Origin: Prostheceraeus crozeri
Taxonomy: Eukaryota; Platyhelminthes; Polycladida; Euryleptidae
Reading direction: 5' to 3'
DNA length: 64,000 nucleotides
Assembly: GCA_907163375.1 (NCBI GenBank)
Contig: CAJQUW010004452.1
Span: forward strand, 203,501-267,500
Below, in pieces: positions 54,201 to 59,297 of the stretch. Position 1 is the stretch's first letter. Each line of letters starts with the position of its first letter. The position numbers were made by a program, and so were the translations under genes. Below the pieces are notes generated by a model that saw only the letters and a list, made by a program, of their open reading frames with translations, did not search any database and was not told the DNA's origin.

Positions 54201-57200
54201 AACGGAATTTCAAATGTTCAGTAAGTCCTATAACCAGAGACAACTTCCGTTTTGTTAATTTCTTTCCTTACTCCTTATTGCCACACCCATTTGATTTTCA
54301 AATCACATCACGGCGCGTAATGACATCATAGCTACATGTATGAATACAAATGTTTCAAGGATTCCTATCACTCGATCTAGAATTCATGGAAAACAATCGA
54401 AGATGTTGACGATATCATTTTTTTCATTTCATGTTGCCGAATGGTGGAACAAAGAAAGTGAATTCATTCCTCTTACAGCAACCCATGAAATCATGATAGT
54501 CGTATTATTGTCGGTATAATTAACTTTCTAGGTACAGTACATTAGTCAAGTCAAGTTAACTTTATTGATTCACAATAGTAGCGGTGAAACATTACAAATA
54601 TAAAAAGTGAAATTTACTAAAATCAATGTAAGTAGGTAACAGAAAATCAGCGGTAATACTTAATGAACGAATCACCGTAACGACGTGTAAAAGCATGTGG
54701 GGCAGTAATACAAGCTCGCTTCCTTACACAATACTTGCTCAATCTTTCTGTAAACATGGAACGCAGTGGATGATCGACATTGGACTCAACCTGTCGGAAC
54801 AACGTATGACAAATGGAATCAACAATATGAGACAAATCAGAAAATGAAAAATCACAGAAAAAATACGATGCACGACCTTCAACACGTAATAGTCTATTAA
54901 AAAGGTAGTTTGGTAAGTTACAGAAACATGGATACGAGTAAGTTAAAATAGAGCGAATATATGAGACATAACAATTAAAAATCACATGGTCGGAACAATT
55001 TGCTCTCTTCAAGTTACGAAGAATATACATCTTACGATAACACTTGGAGGTTGTTTTGACTATATGCGCATTCCAAGTAAAATTGTCAGAAAAGATAACG
55101 CCAAGTAAAGTAACAGATTTAACTGTAGGTATGTTGGTGCCACAGCTAGAGATGAAATCTTCAAAAACTAAATGCTTCTTTGTAACATAATTCATTACAC
55201 GGCTTTTGGAAAAATTGAGTGTAAGACCAACATTCTCAGACCAAGTTTCAATGTGATCCCATTCAACTTGAGTGCAATCATCTGAAACTTCACGAACAAA
55301 ATTTAATACAATAACATCGTCAGCGTACTTAACAAAAACAGAATTTTGAGTAATAGGTTTTAGATCATCAATGACCAATGAAAATAAGATTGGACCAAGA
55401 ACGCTGCCCTGAGGCACGCCACTGCCGACTTCAAACCATTCCGAATAATCATCATCCACCCGCACACGTTGCTTACGATGCATGAGAAAGTCACTCAAAA
55501 AGTATATCGCTTGATAAGGGATCCCAAATTTTACCAAAGAAGATATGATTGAATAAAAGGGCAGTTTATCAAATGCCTTCGAAAAATCGGCAGCAATCGA
55601 ACGTACAGCCCCAGGTTTTCTGTCGAGAAAACCGAGGACACGATCATAAATATAAGTTAGAGCAGTGGATGTACCCTTTCCAACACCTGGAACGTAGGCA
55701 AACTGCATCAGATCCAATTTATTAGTAACATACGGTAAAATCCAGTTACGTAACACAATGCGCTCCAAAAGTTTAGAAAGGACCGGGTTAATAGAAATAG
55801 GACGATAATCAGAAAGTTGAGATACTTTTGAACATTTAGGAATAGGCATAATGTCACTGCATTGATACAAGGTAGGAAATCTTGCAGATGAAAAACATTT
55901 GTTAAAGATAAATGCTATGACACCAGCGATATACCCAAAAAAGGGATGCCATCATGTCCACCATTACCACGCTTCAGTTTTCGAAGATGATAATCAATTT
56001 CATAATCCATCACTTCCAAGGAGCTATCAGGCAAAGACGAGGGCAAATTATCCCCTAAACAGAACGACTGATCTTCATTAGTCTGATACACAGACGAAAA
56101 ATAATAAGCTAGATCGTTTGGTGAGGAGATAGTAGTGTTGGTACTCACACGATTACTTGACACAACGCGGATTCTGTTCCAACCATCACTAGTAGAAGCT
56201 GAAGACTCAATCTTCTTGGCATAATTAGATTTCAGTTGATTGGAATAATTGATTGCCTACAGATCAAGGTGTGGATGTGCTGAATAGTCAAATACACAAA
56301 TAATCTATTGCATATGAGTACACTTGTGATATATACCCAGGCTGATGCATTGGACATTAACGCAAATTGACTTAGTGGGTGGTAAAAATGCATCTCTATT
56401 AGTTCCCCCCACTCACAGCTCTTTTCGGGTCCCCTCTTCACTTTTTTTTATGATTGAAAAGCAACCATCTCTGTTCATTTTAGAACGTTATTCATTAGAT
56501 ATGATGACATTGAAGGGAGCAAGCAATCTAATGTGGGAGTGTATGTTTGAAACATTCAAGATTTTACGGCGTGATGAATGAATCGCAATCGTAACTCATG
56601 TTTGTTAACATGAATCTCGATAGCATTCAACATGACTACAGGATGTAGTTCTAGCTTCATGCTTCACACAGTAGACGTTTCTGTGAAAGTGGACATTGGT
56701 CCTCATATAAAGTGACAAGGAGGTTGCAGATGCGGAGAGAATGTACTGAAGGCAGTAGAAAAGTTTGAAAAAGTTAGAAAAGTTTGAACTTGACTTCAAG
56801 ACAAATTCTCCCTAGATATTCACCGTTTTGTGCATTTAATGTTGGACTAAGGAGCAGATAGACCTACACAACCATCGATATTAATCAAGATAGGTGTAAC
56901 AATGAGGTAGTAGCTAATTTAATGGGATTAATTAACATTCATGAAAAATGTAGGGGAGACCTGAAGCGAGTCCCACCTACACCCTGTACAATCATTTTAA
57001 TCTTGACAATCTGCAAATCATATATTTCCACTGATGACTAACGTCAGACATTATTCAATAGTAGGCTGTGTACCTACGTTATGTGTAGTTACACAGACAG
57101 CCACGCATCCTTCATCATAGAGTTATATCATTTATATTTATTTGTTTTATTTTTGCCTTAAATAATTGCATTATTTTGCTTTCTGAAATTAACAGAAGCA

Positions 57201-59117
57201 TTGACTCAGTAGGCCTTTATCTAGGTGATAGCTGTTGTTTTACAATCTCAACTAAGAGTGAAATTATAAGTTCTGATAAAAAACGGAAATACTCGTAGAA
57301 AGATAGCATGGCAAAAGCGTAATTGTAATCGAGGTAGAAACCAACTTCCGAGAAGATTTTATGTGATTGTATGACTTGATGAACATTTGAAATTCCGTTA
57401 CCGGTAACGGAATTTCTTTAAAATGTTACCTCATTTAACAATGGAAATTATCAAAATTTAGATAGTTGAATATACAATGTGTTAACATACATCAATTTGC
57501 TTTCCTTATGATGAAATTCAGTTCCTCGAACAAAAAATTTCTTAGTGACAACAAAAACATGGCAAATTTGGTAGCGGAATTTCAACTGCTTATATTTAAT
57601 TCATCTAGAAAAATGGGGTTCAAAGATTTTGTGATTATATCACCTGTCATACAATTACTAAGCATTACCAATTGACTATATATCCACAGAGAAATAGATT
57701 CCCACACATCAACATTGATGAAAATCAAGAGCTTGAATATTACGCTTGACAAGTGACAAACGCGACGTCAAAAACTTATTTTTTGTAAAACTTGAAACAT
57801 CGACTACTATTAAACCACAGAATACAGGATAAAAATGAGATCTGTTCTGGGAACAAGAGAATCAGAGCTTTTCAGAAGTATGAAGGAGAAAAACATAACT
57901 TGAATTTCATTTTTCACTCGACATGTTAACTATCGCGTTGCCAAGCCCAGAAGCTGTTTTTTTCCTTATAGTGAAATTTTGCTTAAGAATCTGCATATGG
58001 TGATCTAGTCATGCTTACACGTCCGTTTATTTTCTCAGCATCATAAAGTTTTATTTCTTGATCGCGATTACTCGTCCTCATTGTTTGTGCATGCGTTCTG
58101 AATTCTATTTCCTGTTGAAGAAAGTTCTATCCTTTTATGTGAAGGCAATGTCATGAAGGCCTCAGAGTGAGAGTTATTAGACTTTATGCGGCCTTAAGAC
58201 CACAAGTAGCGCACCCCTACGATAGGATTTTCATTGAAAAGTCGATAATTATAGATCACAATTGTATTGAATGAAAGTTAGATTTTTCACCATGATAACG
58301 CTCATAAACTTTTGCTAATATTTTTTATATATTATCAAGTATGGTGAAAAATGAATGGTTATTACTAAAATAGCAATCACAGAATTTTGCTGAAAAACAC
58401 TCTCAGTTCGTTAGAAACTGGAAGACTCGATGTAGAACCTTTTAAAAATGAATGACGATACCATATAGGCCTGTATAATACAAACGTAAGCTGCTGTTAC
58501 CAATACAATACTTGCAGCATAGACCCACATTTTACAGCCAATATTTGATTCCTATAACGGATCTAGATTTTTTTCATATCCAAAGGAAATTATTATTACC
58601 TTAATTTTGGTCACTTCATGCTAAATGGCAAAACTAGCTGAAGACATTCCAGTATTCCGTATTCTAAATAGTTTCTGGGATGATTGCGATCATTTATTGC
58701 TATTCCTAGATTTGGATATTATAGACAACCGAACTTGTGCAGCAATCTGATAATACCAACCTGAATATCCAACAATTCAGCGCTTATTTTCAGGTCCTCA
58801 TCAAGTTGAAGTCTTCTACGACGGCATGGATGTCCCTGGATCTCCCTTCAGAGTTGCGATTTCACCATGCTCCGATCCTACACGAGTCCGTGCGTATGGT
58901 CCAGGACTGGAAAGTGGATATACCGGTGAATTACAAAAATTCCGCGTGGAATTGAACGGTGCTGGTGAAGGCGGTCTTGGATTCTCCATTGAAGGTCCAG
59001 CTGAGACGAAAATCAACTGCTTCGATAATAGAGACAATACTTTTGAAGTTGATTATCTTCCGGTAAAAGCTGGATCTTATGATGTCACAGTGAAATTTAA
59101 CGATGCGCATATCCCAG
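2849..59117 (+). CDS. FLN: Filamin, 16 exons, 3' end beyond the window
   Basis: Actin-crosslinking cytoskeletal scaffold. Joining exons 2849-3221, 5002-5117, 11514-11753, 12178-12325, 15318-15436, 25024-25264, 34195-34395, 38404-38544, 38857-39114, 39200-39472, 41630-41808, 42999-43116, 46134-46358, 48173-48898, 49768-49941 and 58794-59117 gives one open frame of 1,285 codons plus one base. Residues about 1-35 are acidic. About 36-160 is CH1 and 170-275 is CH2, together the actin-binding domain. Ig repeats start at about 286, 386, 485, 582, 677, 774, 870, 1013, 1107 and 1208. Repeat 7 lacks the usual GPG strand and is followed by a proline-rich linker (about 961-1012). Repeat 10 is cut at the last donor. 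Vertebrate filamins have 24 repeats, so a large part is probably off the right edge. In this family the C-terminal repeat dimerises, and that repeat is not in the window. ATG 2849 was chosen because the frame is continuous into CH1 and a second ATG follows at once. Confidence 0.96.
3222..5001 (+). other. Filamin intron 1
   Basis: 1,780 bp with donor GTAAGA and acceptor TTTTCAG. I see no element or gene inside; short ORFs on both strands look random. Confidence 0.7.
5002..5117 (+). CDS. FLN: Filamin exon 2: end of CH1
   Basis: Completes CH1 with [20 protein letters not shown] and [10 protein letters not shown], then an acidic linker [17 protein letters not shown] is the signature helix of CH1 in spectrin-class actin-binding domains. 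Phase 1 in, phase 0 out; donor CGG|GTAAGA at 5118. Confidence 0.95.
7543..7567. repeat. (TA)n microsatellite
   Basis: About twelve uninterrupted AT dinucleotides in intron 2. Confidence 0.9.
8265..8363 (+). mobile_element. Short MITE with GGGTCGTTCA ends
   Basis: About 99 bp. The left end GGGTCGTTCAGGTATTACAC has an imperfect inverted partner at the right end, which closes AACGACCCC. The interior is C-rich on the + strand (CCCCCTTCCCCC). A related copy lies inverted at about 9050-9146. Short elements with GGGTCGTTCA termini are common in invertebrate genomes (general knowledge). The superfamily is not assigned. Confidence 0.6.
9050..9146 (-). mobile_element. Second, degraded copy of the GGGTCGTT MITE
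   Basis: Read on the - strand it starts GGGGTCGTTCAAGAATCACG and is followed by AATCGCC and a G-rich run. It matches the element at 8265 in order and spacing. The inner boundary is poorly preserved. Confidence 0.5.
11514..11753 (+). CDS. FLN: Filamin exon 3: most of CH2
   Basis: 80 codons, phase 0 at both ends. Begins [20 protein letters not shown], then [20 protein letters not shown] and GLCPDW, which is diagnostic for filamin CH2. Ends EQWLDVPQ. Acceptor TATAG at 11513; donor CAA|GTAAGT at 11754. Confidence 0.97.
11754..12177 (+). other. Filamin intron 3
   Basis: 424 bp with donor GTAAGT and acceptor CTTTCAG. No other content is seen. Confidence 0.8.
12178..12325 (+). CDS. FLN: Filamin exon 4: end of CH2 and first strand of repeat 1
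   Basis: Encodes [20 protein letters not shown] and [15 protein letters not shown], the conserved end of the actin-binding domain. RVKAYGPG then opens Ig repeat 1. Phase 0 in, phase 1 out. Confidence 0.96.
12771..13022 (-). pseudogene. Unrecognised ORF, possible gene or element remnant
   Basis: 83 codons. The stretch [13 protein letters not shown] and the end [14 protein letters not shown] have a natural-looking amino-acid mix. I do not recognise the family. No promoter, exon partner or element boundary is visible. It may be chance. Confidence 0.2.
14646..14716. repeat. Long hairpin with nested stem in its loop
   Basis: Arms 14646-14669 and 14693-14716 are inverted copies of about 24 bp with two differences (core ATCAAAAACTTCT). 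The loop itself holds a perfect 6-bp stem, GTACTG and CAGTAC around CCGT. It could be a small foldback or MITE, or a hairpin RNA. Confidence 0.6.
15318..15436 (+). CDS. FLN: Filamin exon 5: repeat 1, middle
   Basis: Encodes [20 protein letters not shown], then [20 protein letters not shown]. Acceptor GACACAG at 15317; donor CGC|GTGAGT at 15437, phase 0. Confidence 0.95.
15437..17234 (+). other. Filamin intron 5, left part
   Basis: Intron 5 runs 15437-25023 (9.6 kb) and is the longest here. This first 1.8 kb shows no recognisable element or 5' LTR of the Gypsy element that follows. Confidence 0.6.
17235..17939 (+). CDS. Ty3/Gypsy gag
   Basis: 234 codons. Structural protein that packages element RNA. 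The N-terminal two-thirds is a capsid-like helical region. The C-terminus carries two CCHC zinc knuckles, [14 protein letters not shown] and [14 protein letters not shown], typical of Gypsy nucleocapsid. The frame is intact. Pol follows 36 bp later in another frame, and a stop between them rules out a simple frameshift overlap. No 5' LTR was recognised upstream. Confidence 0.88.
   Translation: MTVPVFTPSIAITMPIFDSKNSLKAWRIKFDVYCTITKLDSNDKLKILPMCFIGSRFDAIWDTFDGRTTYESACLQIEAFLRQDNRPDDPLMFFIERQWQNHKTTFDFVRDLRYRGNFITEKKSAIDDLVRLQLIRCIPISIRPAVSTMTDVDSMTECLSKIPRPNSMPTTVAAVQSRRSSYICYNCDSPGHISSRCRTKKSICESCRGYGHLSKYCRSQPSKPKNGISGGSTA
17975..19620 (+). pseudogene. Ty3/Gypsy pol: protease, RT, start of RNase H
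   Basis: Aspartic protease with [12 protein letters not shown] near residue 14. Reverse transcriptase with [30 protein letters not shown] and active site [10 protein letters not shown]. RNase H begins with [15 protein letters not shown]. The order protease-RT-RNase H-integrase places it in Ty3/Gypsy. The frame is broken near 19525, where one A appears lost from an A run (after LTASEK). Past that point the correct frame continues as [18 protein letters not shown] to 19620. A 263-bp insertion then splits RNase H. Confidence 0.9.
19621..19883. mobile_element. 263-bp foldback insert inside Gypsy RNase H
   Basis: Gypsy coding stops at LFTD and resumes with [10 protein letters not shown] exactly at 19884, so 19621-19883 is an insertion. 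It has inverted 12-mers AGTGCACCCTAA (19647-19658) and TTAGGGTGCACT (19826-19837). A CpG-rich central hairpin has arms ACACCGA (19761-19767) and TCGGTGT (19777-19783). There is no coding content and no clear target duplication. Confidence 0.75.
19884..21261 (+). pseudogene. Ty3/Gypsy pol: end of RNase H and integrase
   Basis: Continues RNase H ([29 protein letters not shown]), then integrase. The zinc finger is HEPPHCGH with C-MSCQAVK. The catalytic core has Asp in ITADVLKLP, Asp in [11 protein letters not shown] and Glu in [10 protein letters not shown]. The main frame stops at 21038. A shifted frame goes on with [10 protein letters not shown] to a TAG at 21261, with one more in-frame stop. 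The integrase core looks intact in sequence. Confidence 0.9.
21262..21412 (+). repeat. Candidate 3' LTR of the Gypsy element
   Basis: Begins TGTGGTATT right after the purine-rich AAGGGGATGTAG. Ends AATACCATA, an imperfect inverted match. It contains AATAAAG, a possible polyadenylation signal. No 5' partner was found upstream of gag, so the element may be 5'-truncated or this call may be wrong. Confidence 0.4.
21413..22186. other. Intron 5 between Gypsy and Penelope elements
   Basis: About 770 bp. One long but compositionally unremarkable ORF at 21452-21778 is not recognised. Nothing else is seen. Confidence 0.5.
22378..22707 (-). pseudogene. Penelope-like GIY-YIG endonuclease domain
   Basis: Nuclease domain that nicks target DNA. 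It shows [34 protein letters not shown] and a late glutamate in [19 protein letters not shown]. These match the GIY, YIG, Arg and Glu positions, here as VVY and YIG. Upstream Cys residues (CTCNIC) fit the zinc motif before this domain. The domain frame is intact, but the link to RT is broken. Confidence 0.88.
22708..23693 (-). pseudogene. Penelope-like reverse transcriptase, frameshifted
   Basis: From 23693 leftwards: [16 protein letters not shown], then [18 protein letters not shown], then [18 protein letters not shown]. The catalytic RYIDDII is at about 23304-23281. The linker to GIY-YIG follows in several frames with stops. The first conserved RT motifs are missing because coding starts exactly at the inverted arm. 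It cannot be functional. Confidence 0.85.
23818..25023. other. Intron 5, right part
   Basis: Contains the CTCCGA-rich island at 23925-24003. The acceptor of exon 6 (ACTTTTCAG) is at 25023. No gene is seen. Confidence 0.6.
23925..24003. repeat. Degenerate CTCCGA/TCCGAC repeat island
   Basis: GC-rich in an AT-rich intron. Contains CCGACTCCGACTCCGCATCC plus single GACTCCGACACC and CAGTCCGGAG units. A similar island with the opposite strand motif lies at 62559-62645. Confidence 0.6.
25024..25264 (+). CDS. FLN: Filamin exon 6: end of repeat 1, start of repeat 2
   Basis: [20 protein letters not shown], then [15 protein letters not shown] closes repeat 1. [14 protein letters not shown] opens repeat 2. 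The IPRSP signature is the standard F-G region of filamin repeats. Donor GAAG|GTAAGT at 25265. Confidence 0.96.
26458..26553. repeat. Hairpin with 18-bp perfect arms
   Basis: AATTCTTCAGAAAACCAA at 26468-26485 is the exact complement of 26527-26544. The pairing extends imperfectly outwards for about ten more bases. The loop is 41 nt. It could be a small foldback or MITE, or a hairpin RNA precursor. Confidence 0.7.
30736..30864 (+). pseudogene. Short ORF with one stop, possible decayed exon
   Basis: ATG-led frame [20 protein letters not shown], then TAG, then [20 protein letters not shown], ending at a GTAAAT that could be a donor. The amino-acid mix looks coding. I do not recognise it. Confidence 0.2.
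31607..31749. repeat. Imperfect palindrome with about 61-bp arms
   Basis: Arms 31607-31667 and 31689-31749 are inverted copies with scattered mismatches (shared GTTAATTATTATTT). The loop is about 21 nt. No terminal duplication is obvious. Likely a small MITE or foldback. Confidence 0.7.
31873..32124 (+). other. Exon-like ORF of unknown nature
   Basis: Preceded by a good acceptor (TTTTACACAG at 31862-31871). Frame [20 protein letters not shown], then [19 protein letters not shown] possible donor, CAA|GTATGA, lies near 32025. It does not resemble a filamin repeat and joining it to exons 6 and 7 has no support. It may be a remnant or chance. Confidence 0.2.
33233..33255. repeat. (AAT)n microsatellite
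   Basis: About six to seven AAT units. Confidence 0.85.
34195..34395 (+). CDS. FLN: Filamin exon 7: most of repeat 2
   Basis: [20 protein letters not shown], then [17 protein letters not shown] and [14 protein letters not shown]. The donor is inferred as GGCC|GTAGGT at 34396. It keeps phase 1, so that the junction codon reads Leu before [10 protein letters not shown]. The donor lacks the usual AG before GT, so the exact end is less certain than at other exons. Confidence 0.88.
34533..35377. mobile_element. Foldback insertion with 12-bp TSD, probably Penelope-derived
   Basis: AATCAACCAAAT at 34533-34544 and 35366-35377 are perfect direct repeats. Between them, arms 34550-34910 and 34977-35337 (about 361 bp each) are inverted copies with moderate divergence. 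The 66-bp spacer contains AGCAAGCAAGCAAG. Near the outer ends each arm has CTACGTCGTAG, beside GGCCGAAAGAT in the right arm. There is no coding sequence. The 12-bp duplication and inverted ends match the Penelope insertion in intron 5; that assignment is inferred. Confidence 0.75.
35684..36181. mobile_element. TA-flanked MITE, Tc1/mariner or pogo type
   Basis: Element 35686-36179, about 494 bp, with TA at each side. The left end CCGTATATCTTCTAATA and the inverted right end CTGTGTATCTTCTAATA match at 14 of 17. CCGGCGT(C/T)TATT occurs near both ends, including twice at 35742-35770. A 64-codon ORF (35954-36148, - strand) starts just inside the right end. Confidence 0.7.
35954..36148 (-). pseudogene. 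Short acidic ORF inside the MITE
   Basis: 64 codons: [20 protein letters not shown], then an acidic Ser/Asp stretch ([16 protein letters not shown]). It contains CAG|GTGAGT, a consensus donor, so only the first part may be an exon. Acidic tails occur in pogo-family transposases, but no catalytic motif is present here. Confidence 0.3.
36676..37172 (-). pseudogene. Second Penelope-like C-terminus with GIY-YIG domain
   Basis: One frame from 37172 to a TAA at 36676-36678. It reads [15 protein letters not shown], then [16 protein letters not shown], a premature TAA, and [14 protein letters not shown]. The endonuclease follows as [24 protein letters not shown] and [16 protein letters not shown]. 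The Cys pairs, Arg, His and Glu fit the Penelope GIY-YIG domain. RT is absent (5' truncation). It diverges strongly from the copy at 22378, so it is a different family. Confidence 0.85.
37173..38403. other. Intron 7, right part
   Basis: No recognisable gene or element. The exon 8 acceptor ATTTTCAG is at 38403. Confidence 0.6.
38404..38544 (+). CDS. FLN: Filamin exon 8: first half of repeat 3
   Basis: [20 protein letters not shown], then [29 protein letters not shown] fits the repeat 3 start of filamins. Donor CCAG|GTAAAT at 38545. Confidence 0.94.
38545..38856 (+). other. Filamin intron 8
   Basis: 312 bp, largely filled by the tRNA-like SINE and its tail (38553-38695). Confidence 0.8.
38553..38695 (-). 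repeat. tRNA-derived SINE or tRNA pseudogene with simple-repeat tail
   Basis: On the - strand it has an A box TAGCTCAGTTGGTAGAGCG, an anticodon-like arm with loop CTAGAAT, and a B box GGTTCAAATCC. D and anticodon stems can pair, but the acceptor ends do not, so it is not a functional tRNA. Downstream on that strand runs a tail of repeated AATTGGA units (38553-38598), as expected of a SINE. Confidence 0.75.
38857..39114 (+). CDS. FLN: Filamin exon 9: end of repeat 3, start of repeat 4
   Basis: [20 protein letters not shown], then [15 protein letters not shown]. Repeat 4 opens with [20 protein letters not shown]. Donor TTAG|GTAAAT at 39115. Confidence 0.96.
39115..39199 (+). other. Filamin intron 9
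   Basis: 85 bp, the shortest intron here; GTAAAT to TTTGAAG. Confidence 0.85.
39200..39472 (+). CDS. FLN: Filamin exon 10: end of repeat 4, start of repeat 5
   Basis: [20 protein letters not shown], then [20 protein letters not shown]. Repeat 5 starts [14 protein letters not shown]. Donor AGAA|GTGAGA at 39473, phase 1. Confidence 0.96.
39473..41629 (+). other. Filamin intron 10
   Basis: 2.2 kb with no recognisable element or gene. Acceptor AAATTTCAG at 41629. Confidence 0.65.
41630..41808 (+). CDS. FLN: Filamin exon 11: end of repeat 5
   Basis: [20 protein letters not shown], then [17 protein letters not shown] and NVPKSPFK. Donor AAG|GTAAAT at 41809, phase 0. Confidence 0.95.
41809..42998 (+). 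other. Filamin intron 11
   Basis: 1.2 kb. Contains GC-rich GGTCCGGACC-type patches near 42130-42175 and at 42745-42870. Otherwise nothing is seen. Confidence 0.6.
42745..42870. repeat. GGGTCCGGACC-rich degenerate repeat
   Basis: Several variants of CCGGGTCCGGACC and GACCCGGGC in both orientations within about 125 bp. It stands out from AT-rich surroundings. A related patch (AAGTCCGGACC) lies near 42147. Confidence 0.55.
42999..43116 (+). CDS. FLN: Filamin exon 12: start of repeat 6
   Basis: [20 protein letters not shown], then [15 protein letters not shown]. The PTYFVVDC strand is typical of filamin repeats. Donor CCGG|GTAAGC at 43117. Confidence 0.95.
43418..44403 (+). mobile_element. TA-flanked deletion derivative of a pogo/Tigger-like transposon
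   Basis: Element 43420-44401 (982 bp) flanked by TA on each side. The ends are near-perfect inverted copies of about 26 bp starting CCGTAAAATGG, then GTAATTCGGACACC. A third end-like copy lies inside at 44184-44205. The region 43948-44106 encodes a PHD-like zinc-finger tail, which I recall at the C-terminus of some pogo-family transposases. The DDE domain is absent. Confidence 0.8.
43948..44106 (+). pseudogene. PHD-like zinc-finger tail of a transposase
   Basis: 52 codons after a TGA at 43945, ending in TAG. The pattern is CAIC, then [18 protein letters not shown] and FFECAQC. Four Cys pairs and the WIQC-x2-C-x-WF core are the zinc-binding layout of PHD-type tails. The usual histidine after WF is Cys here. 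The first coding part of the transposase is missing. Confidence 0.65.
46134..46358 (+). CDS. FLN: Filamin exon 13: end of repeat 6, start of repeat 7
   Basis: [20 protein letters not shown], then [17 protein letters not shown] and [11 protein letters not shown]. Ends NVRIDNLDK, which replaces the usual VKAxGPG opening. Donor AAAC|GTGAGT at 46359. Confidence 0.95.
46359..48172 (+). other. Filamin intron 13
   Basis: 1.8 kb with no recognisable element. Acceptor TTGATTTCAG at 48172. Confidence 0.65.
48173..48898 (+). CDS. FLN: Filamin exon 14: repeat 7, proline-rich linker, repeat 8
   Basis: Longest exon, 726 bp. Repeat 7 is atypical: [20 protein letters not shown], ending [12 protein letters not shown], without a GPG strand. 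A linker of about 52 residues follows ([32 protein letters not shown]). Repeat 8 is [20 protein letters not shown] to [11 protein letters not shown], and [11 protein letters not shown] opens repeat 9. The linker looks like a filamin hinge, which in vertebrates lies between repeats 15 and 16. Confidence 0.95.
48899..49767 (+). other. Filamin intron 14
   Basis: 869 bp with no recognisable element. Acceptor ATTTTCAG at 49767. Confidence 0.75.
49768..49941 (+). CDS. FLN: Filamin exon 15: repeat 9, middle
   Basis: [20 protein letters not shown], then [15 protein letters not shown] and [14 protein letters not shown]. Donor GAAG|GTGAGT at 49942. Confidence 0.95.
49942..50169. other. Filamin intron 15, left part
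   Basis: Intron 15 runs 49942-58793 (8.9 kb). This part precedes the Harbinger element and shows nothing else. Confidence 0.6.
50353..51105 (+). CDS. Harbinger Myb/SANT-like DNA-binding protein
   Basis: 250 codons, intact. Residues about 22-90 form a trihelix Myb/SANT-like domain: [36 protein letters not shown] and [16 protein letters not shown]. The C-terminus is a charged coiled coil ([20 protein letters not shown]). In this superfamily the second protein helps bring the transposase to DNA and into the nucleus. It faces the transposase gene and is read towards it. The first ATG could also be at 50392 ([14 protein letters not shown]). Confidence 0.88.
   Translation: MQLSSDKLDDIDNMDATKKEKRQRAENFSAEEKTVMIELVANYKSLVENKKSDKVTLQEKHNACLEIVRKMNNEFPLKNRTVEQFKHLWSNMKRTAKTECAEHRRETFKTSGGPVVQSLSADSDRMVSLIPGQIHPLTNEYDSDALVQSNHSENDDIENISFVGLLTAQNDNISTPSSKSNAKQLPSKSCRPTVRRAVYNTHEEQSSEYHEMRMKKIKREMEMAEELHEIQKENLLLKQRILKDKLNTGD
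51619..52616 (-). pseudogene. Harbinger transposase (HARBI1-like), lightly damaged
   Basis: Starts [20 protein letters not shown], shifts frame near 52546-52565, then continues [21 protein letters not shown] helix-turn-helix-like segment ([20 protein letters not shown]) precedes the catalytic region. Asp is in [10 protein letters not shown], a second Asp in [15 protein letters not shown] and Glu in [13 protein letters not shown]. One in-frame TAG lies near 52109, beside an apparent loss of a few residues after RNRKGVF. So one frameshift and one stop, with all catalytic residues present. Confidence 0.9.
52919..53816. other. Intron 15 between Harbinger and the 14-bp motif cluster
   Basis: No gene. 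CGCTTAACGT followed by AATT occurs twice (near 53449 and 53573). Confidence 0.55.
54547..56254 (-). pseudogene. CR1/L2-like LINE, 5'-truncated reverse transcriptase
   Basis: RT of a non-LTR retrotransposon. From about 56254: [12 protein letters not shown], then [14 protein letters not shown] and [14 protein letters not shown] frameshift at a T run near 55936 follows. Then [53 protein letters not shown] and catalytic [10 protein letters not shown], with the thumb region to a TAA at 54647. The 3' end has AGTCAAGTCAAG, a short tandem tail as in CR1/L2 elements. Endonuclease is missing. The main RT frame (54647-55870) is open for 407 codons. Confidence 0.9.
56255..57380. other. Intron 15 between LINE and palindrome
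   Basis: No coding signal is recognised. It may be the inside of the element suggested by the 22-bp inverted pair. Confidence 0.5.
57584..58793. other. Intron 15, right part
   Basis: Has a small hairpin, TTTTTCACCAT and ATGGTGAAAAA (about 58288-58352). Acceptor TTATTTTCAG at 58793. No gene is seen. Confidence 0.6.
58794..59117 (+). CDS. FLN: Filamin exon 16: end of repeat 9, most of repeat 10
   Basis: [20 protein letters not shown] closes repeat 9. [20 protein letters not shown], then [17 protein letters not shown] and [10 protein letters not shown] belong to repeat 10. Donor CCAG|GTAAGA at 59118, phase 1, which expects a following exon starting with the SPF strand. None is found before 64000. 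Confidence 0.96.
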
Positions 59118-59223
59118 GTAAGATTTTATTGCAGTAGCTTTATCTATCTTCATATTCGAAGTTTCTTAAATTATCACTAAAAGTATTAGTAATGTACTAA
59201 AAAGGTGGCACGATAACTGTAGG

Positions 59224-59297
59224 TGGTAGAATAGCTCAGTTGGTTAAGGGCTGCGCTTCGGTGCAGAAGGTCCAGGGTTCGAGTCTGTCCGTCTCTG
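59224..59297 (+). repeat. tRNA-like sequence, antisense at a LINE 3' end
   Basis: A box TAGCTCAGTTGGTTAAGG and B box GGTTCGAGTCT in the right order. An anticodon-like stem CTGCG/TGCAG is present, but T-arm and acceptor pairing is poor. It abuts and overlaps the end of the - strand LINE frame, whose last codons are its antisense translation (GQTRTLDLLHRSA). So it is a tRNA-derived module, not a gene. Confidence 0.65.

Larger units (their letters stand above)
53817..57583. repeat. Dispersed cluster of GGTAACGGAATTTC
   Basis: Exact copies on the + strand at 53817-53830, 53984-53997, 54182-54195, 54198-54211 and 57403-57416. One inverted copy is at 57389-57402, making a perfect 28-bp palindrome with its neighbour. 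A variant GGTAGCGGAATTTC is at 57570-57583. The copies at 54198 and 57402 extend to a 22-bp inverted pair (54198-54219, 57381-57402). This suggests terminal or subterminal repeats of an unidentified transposon split by the LINE between them. Confidence 0.8.

Noticed and set aside
59224..59297. Functional tRNA gene on the + strand
   Set aside because: T-arm and acceptor pairing are poor and the sequence is fused to a LINE tail.
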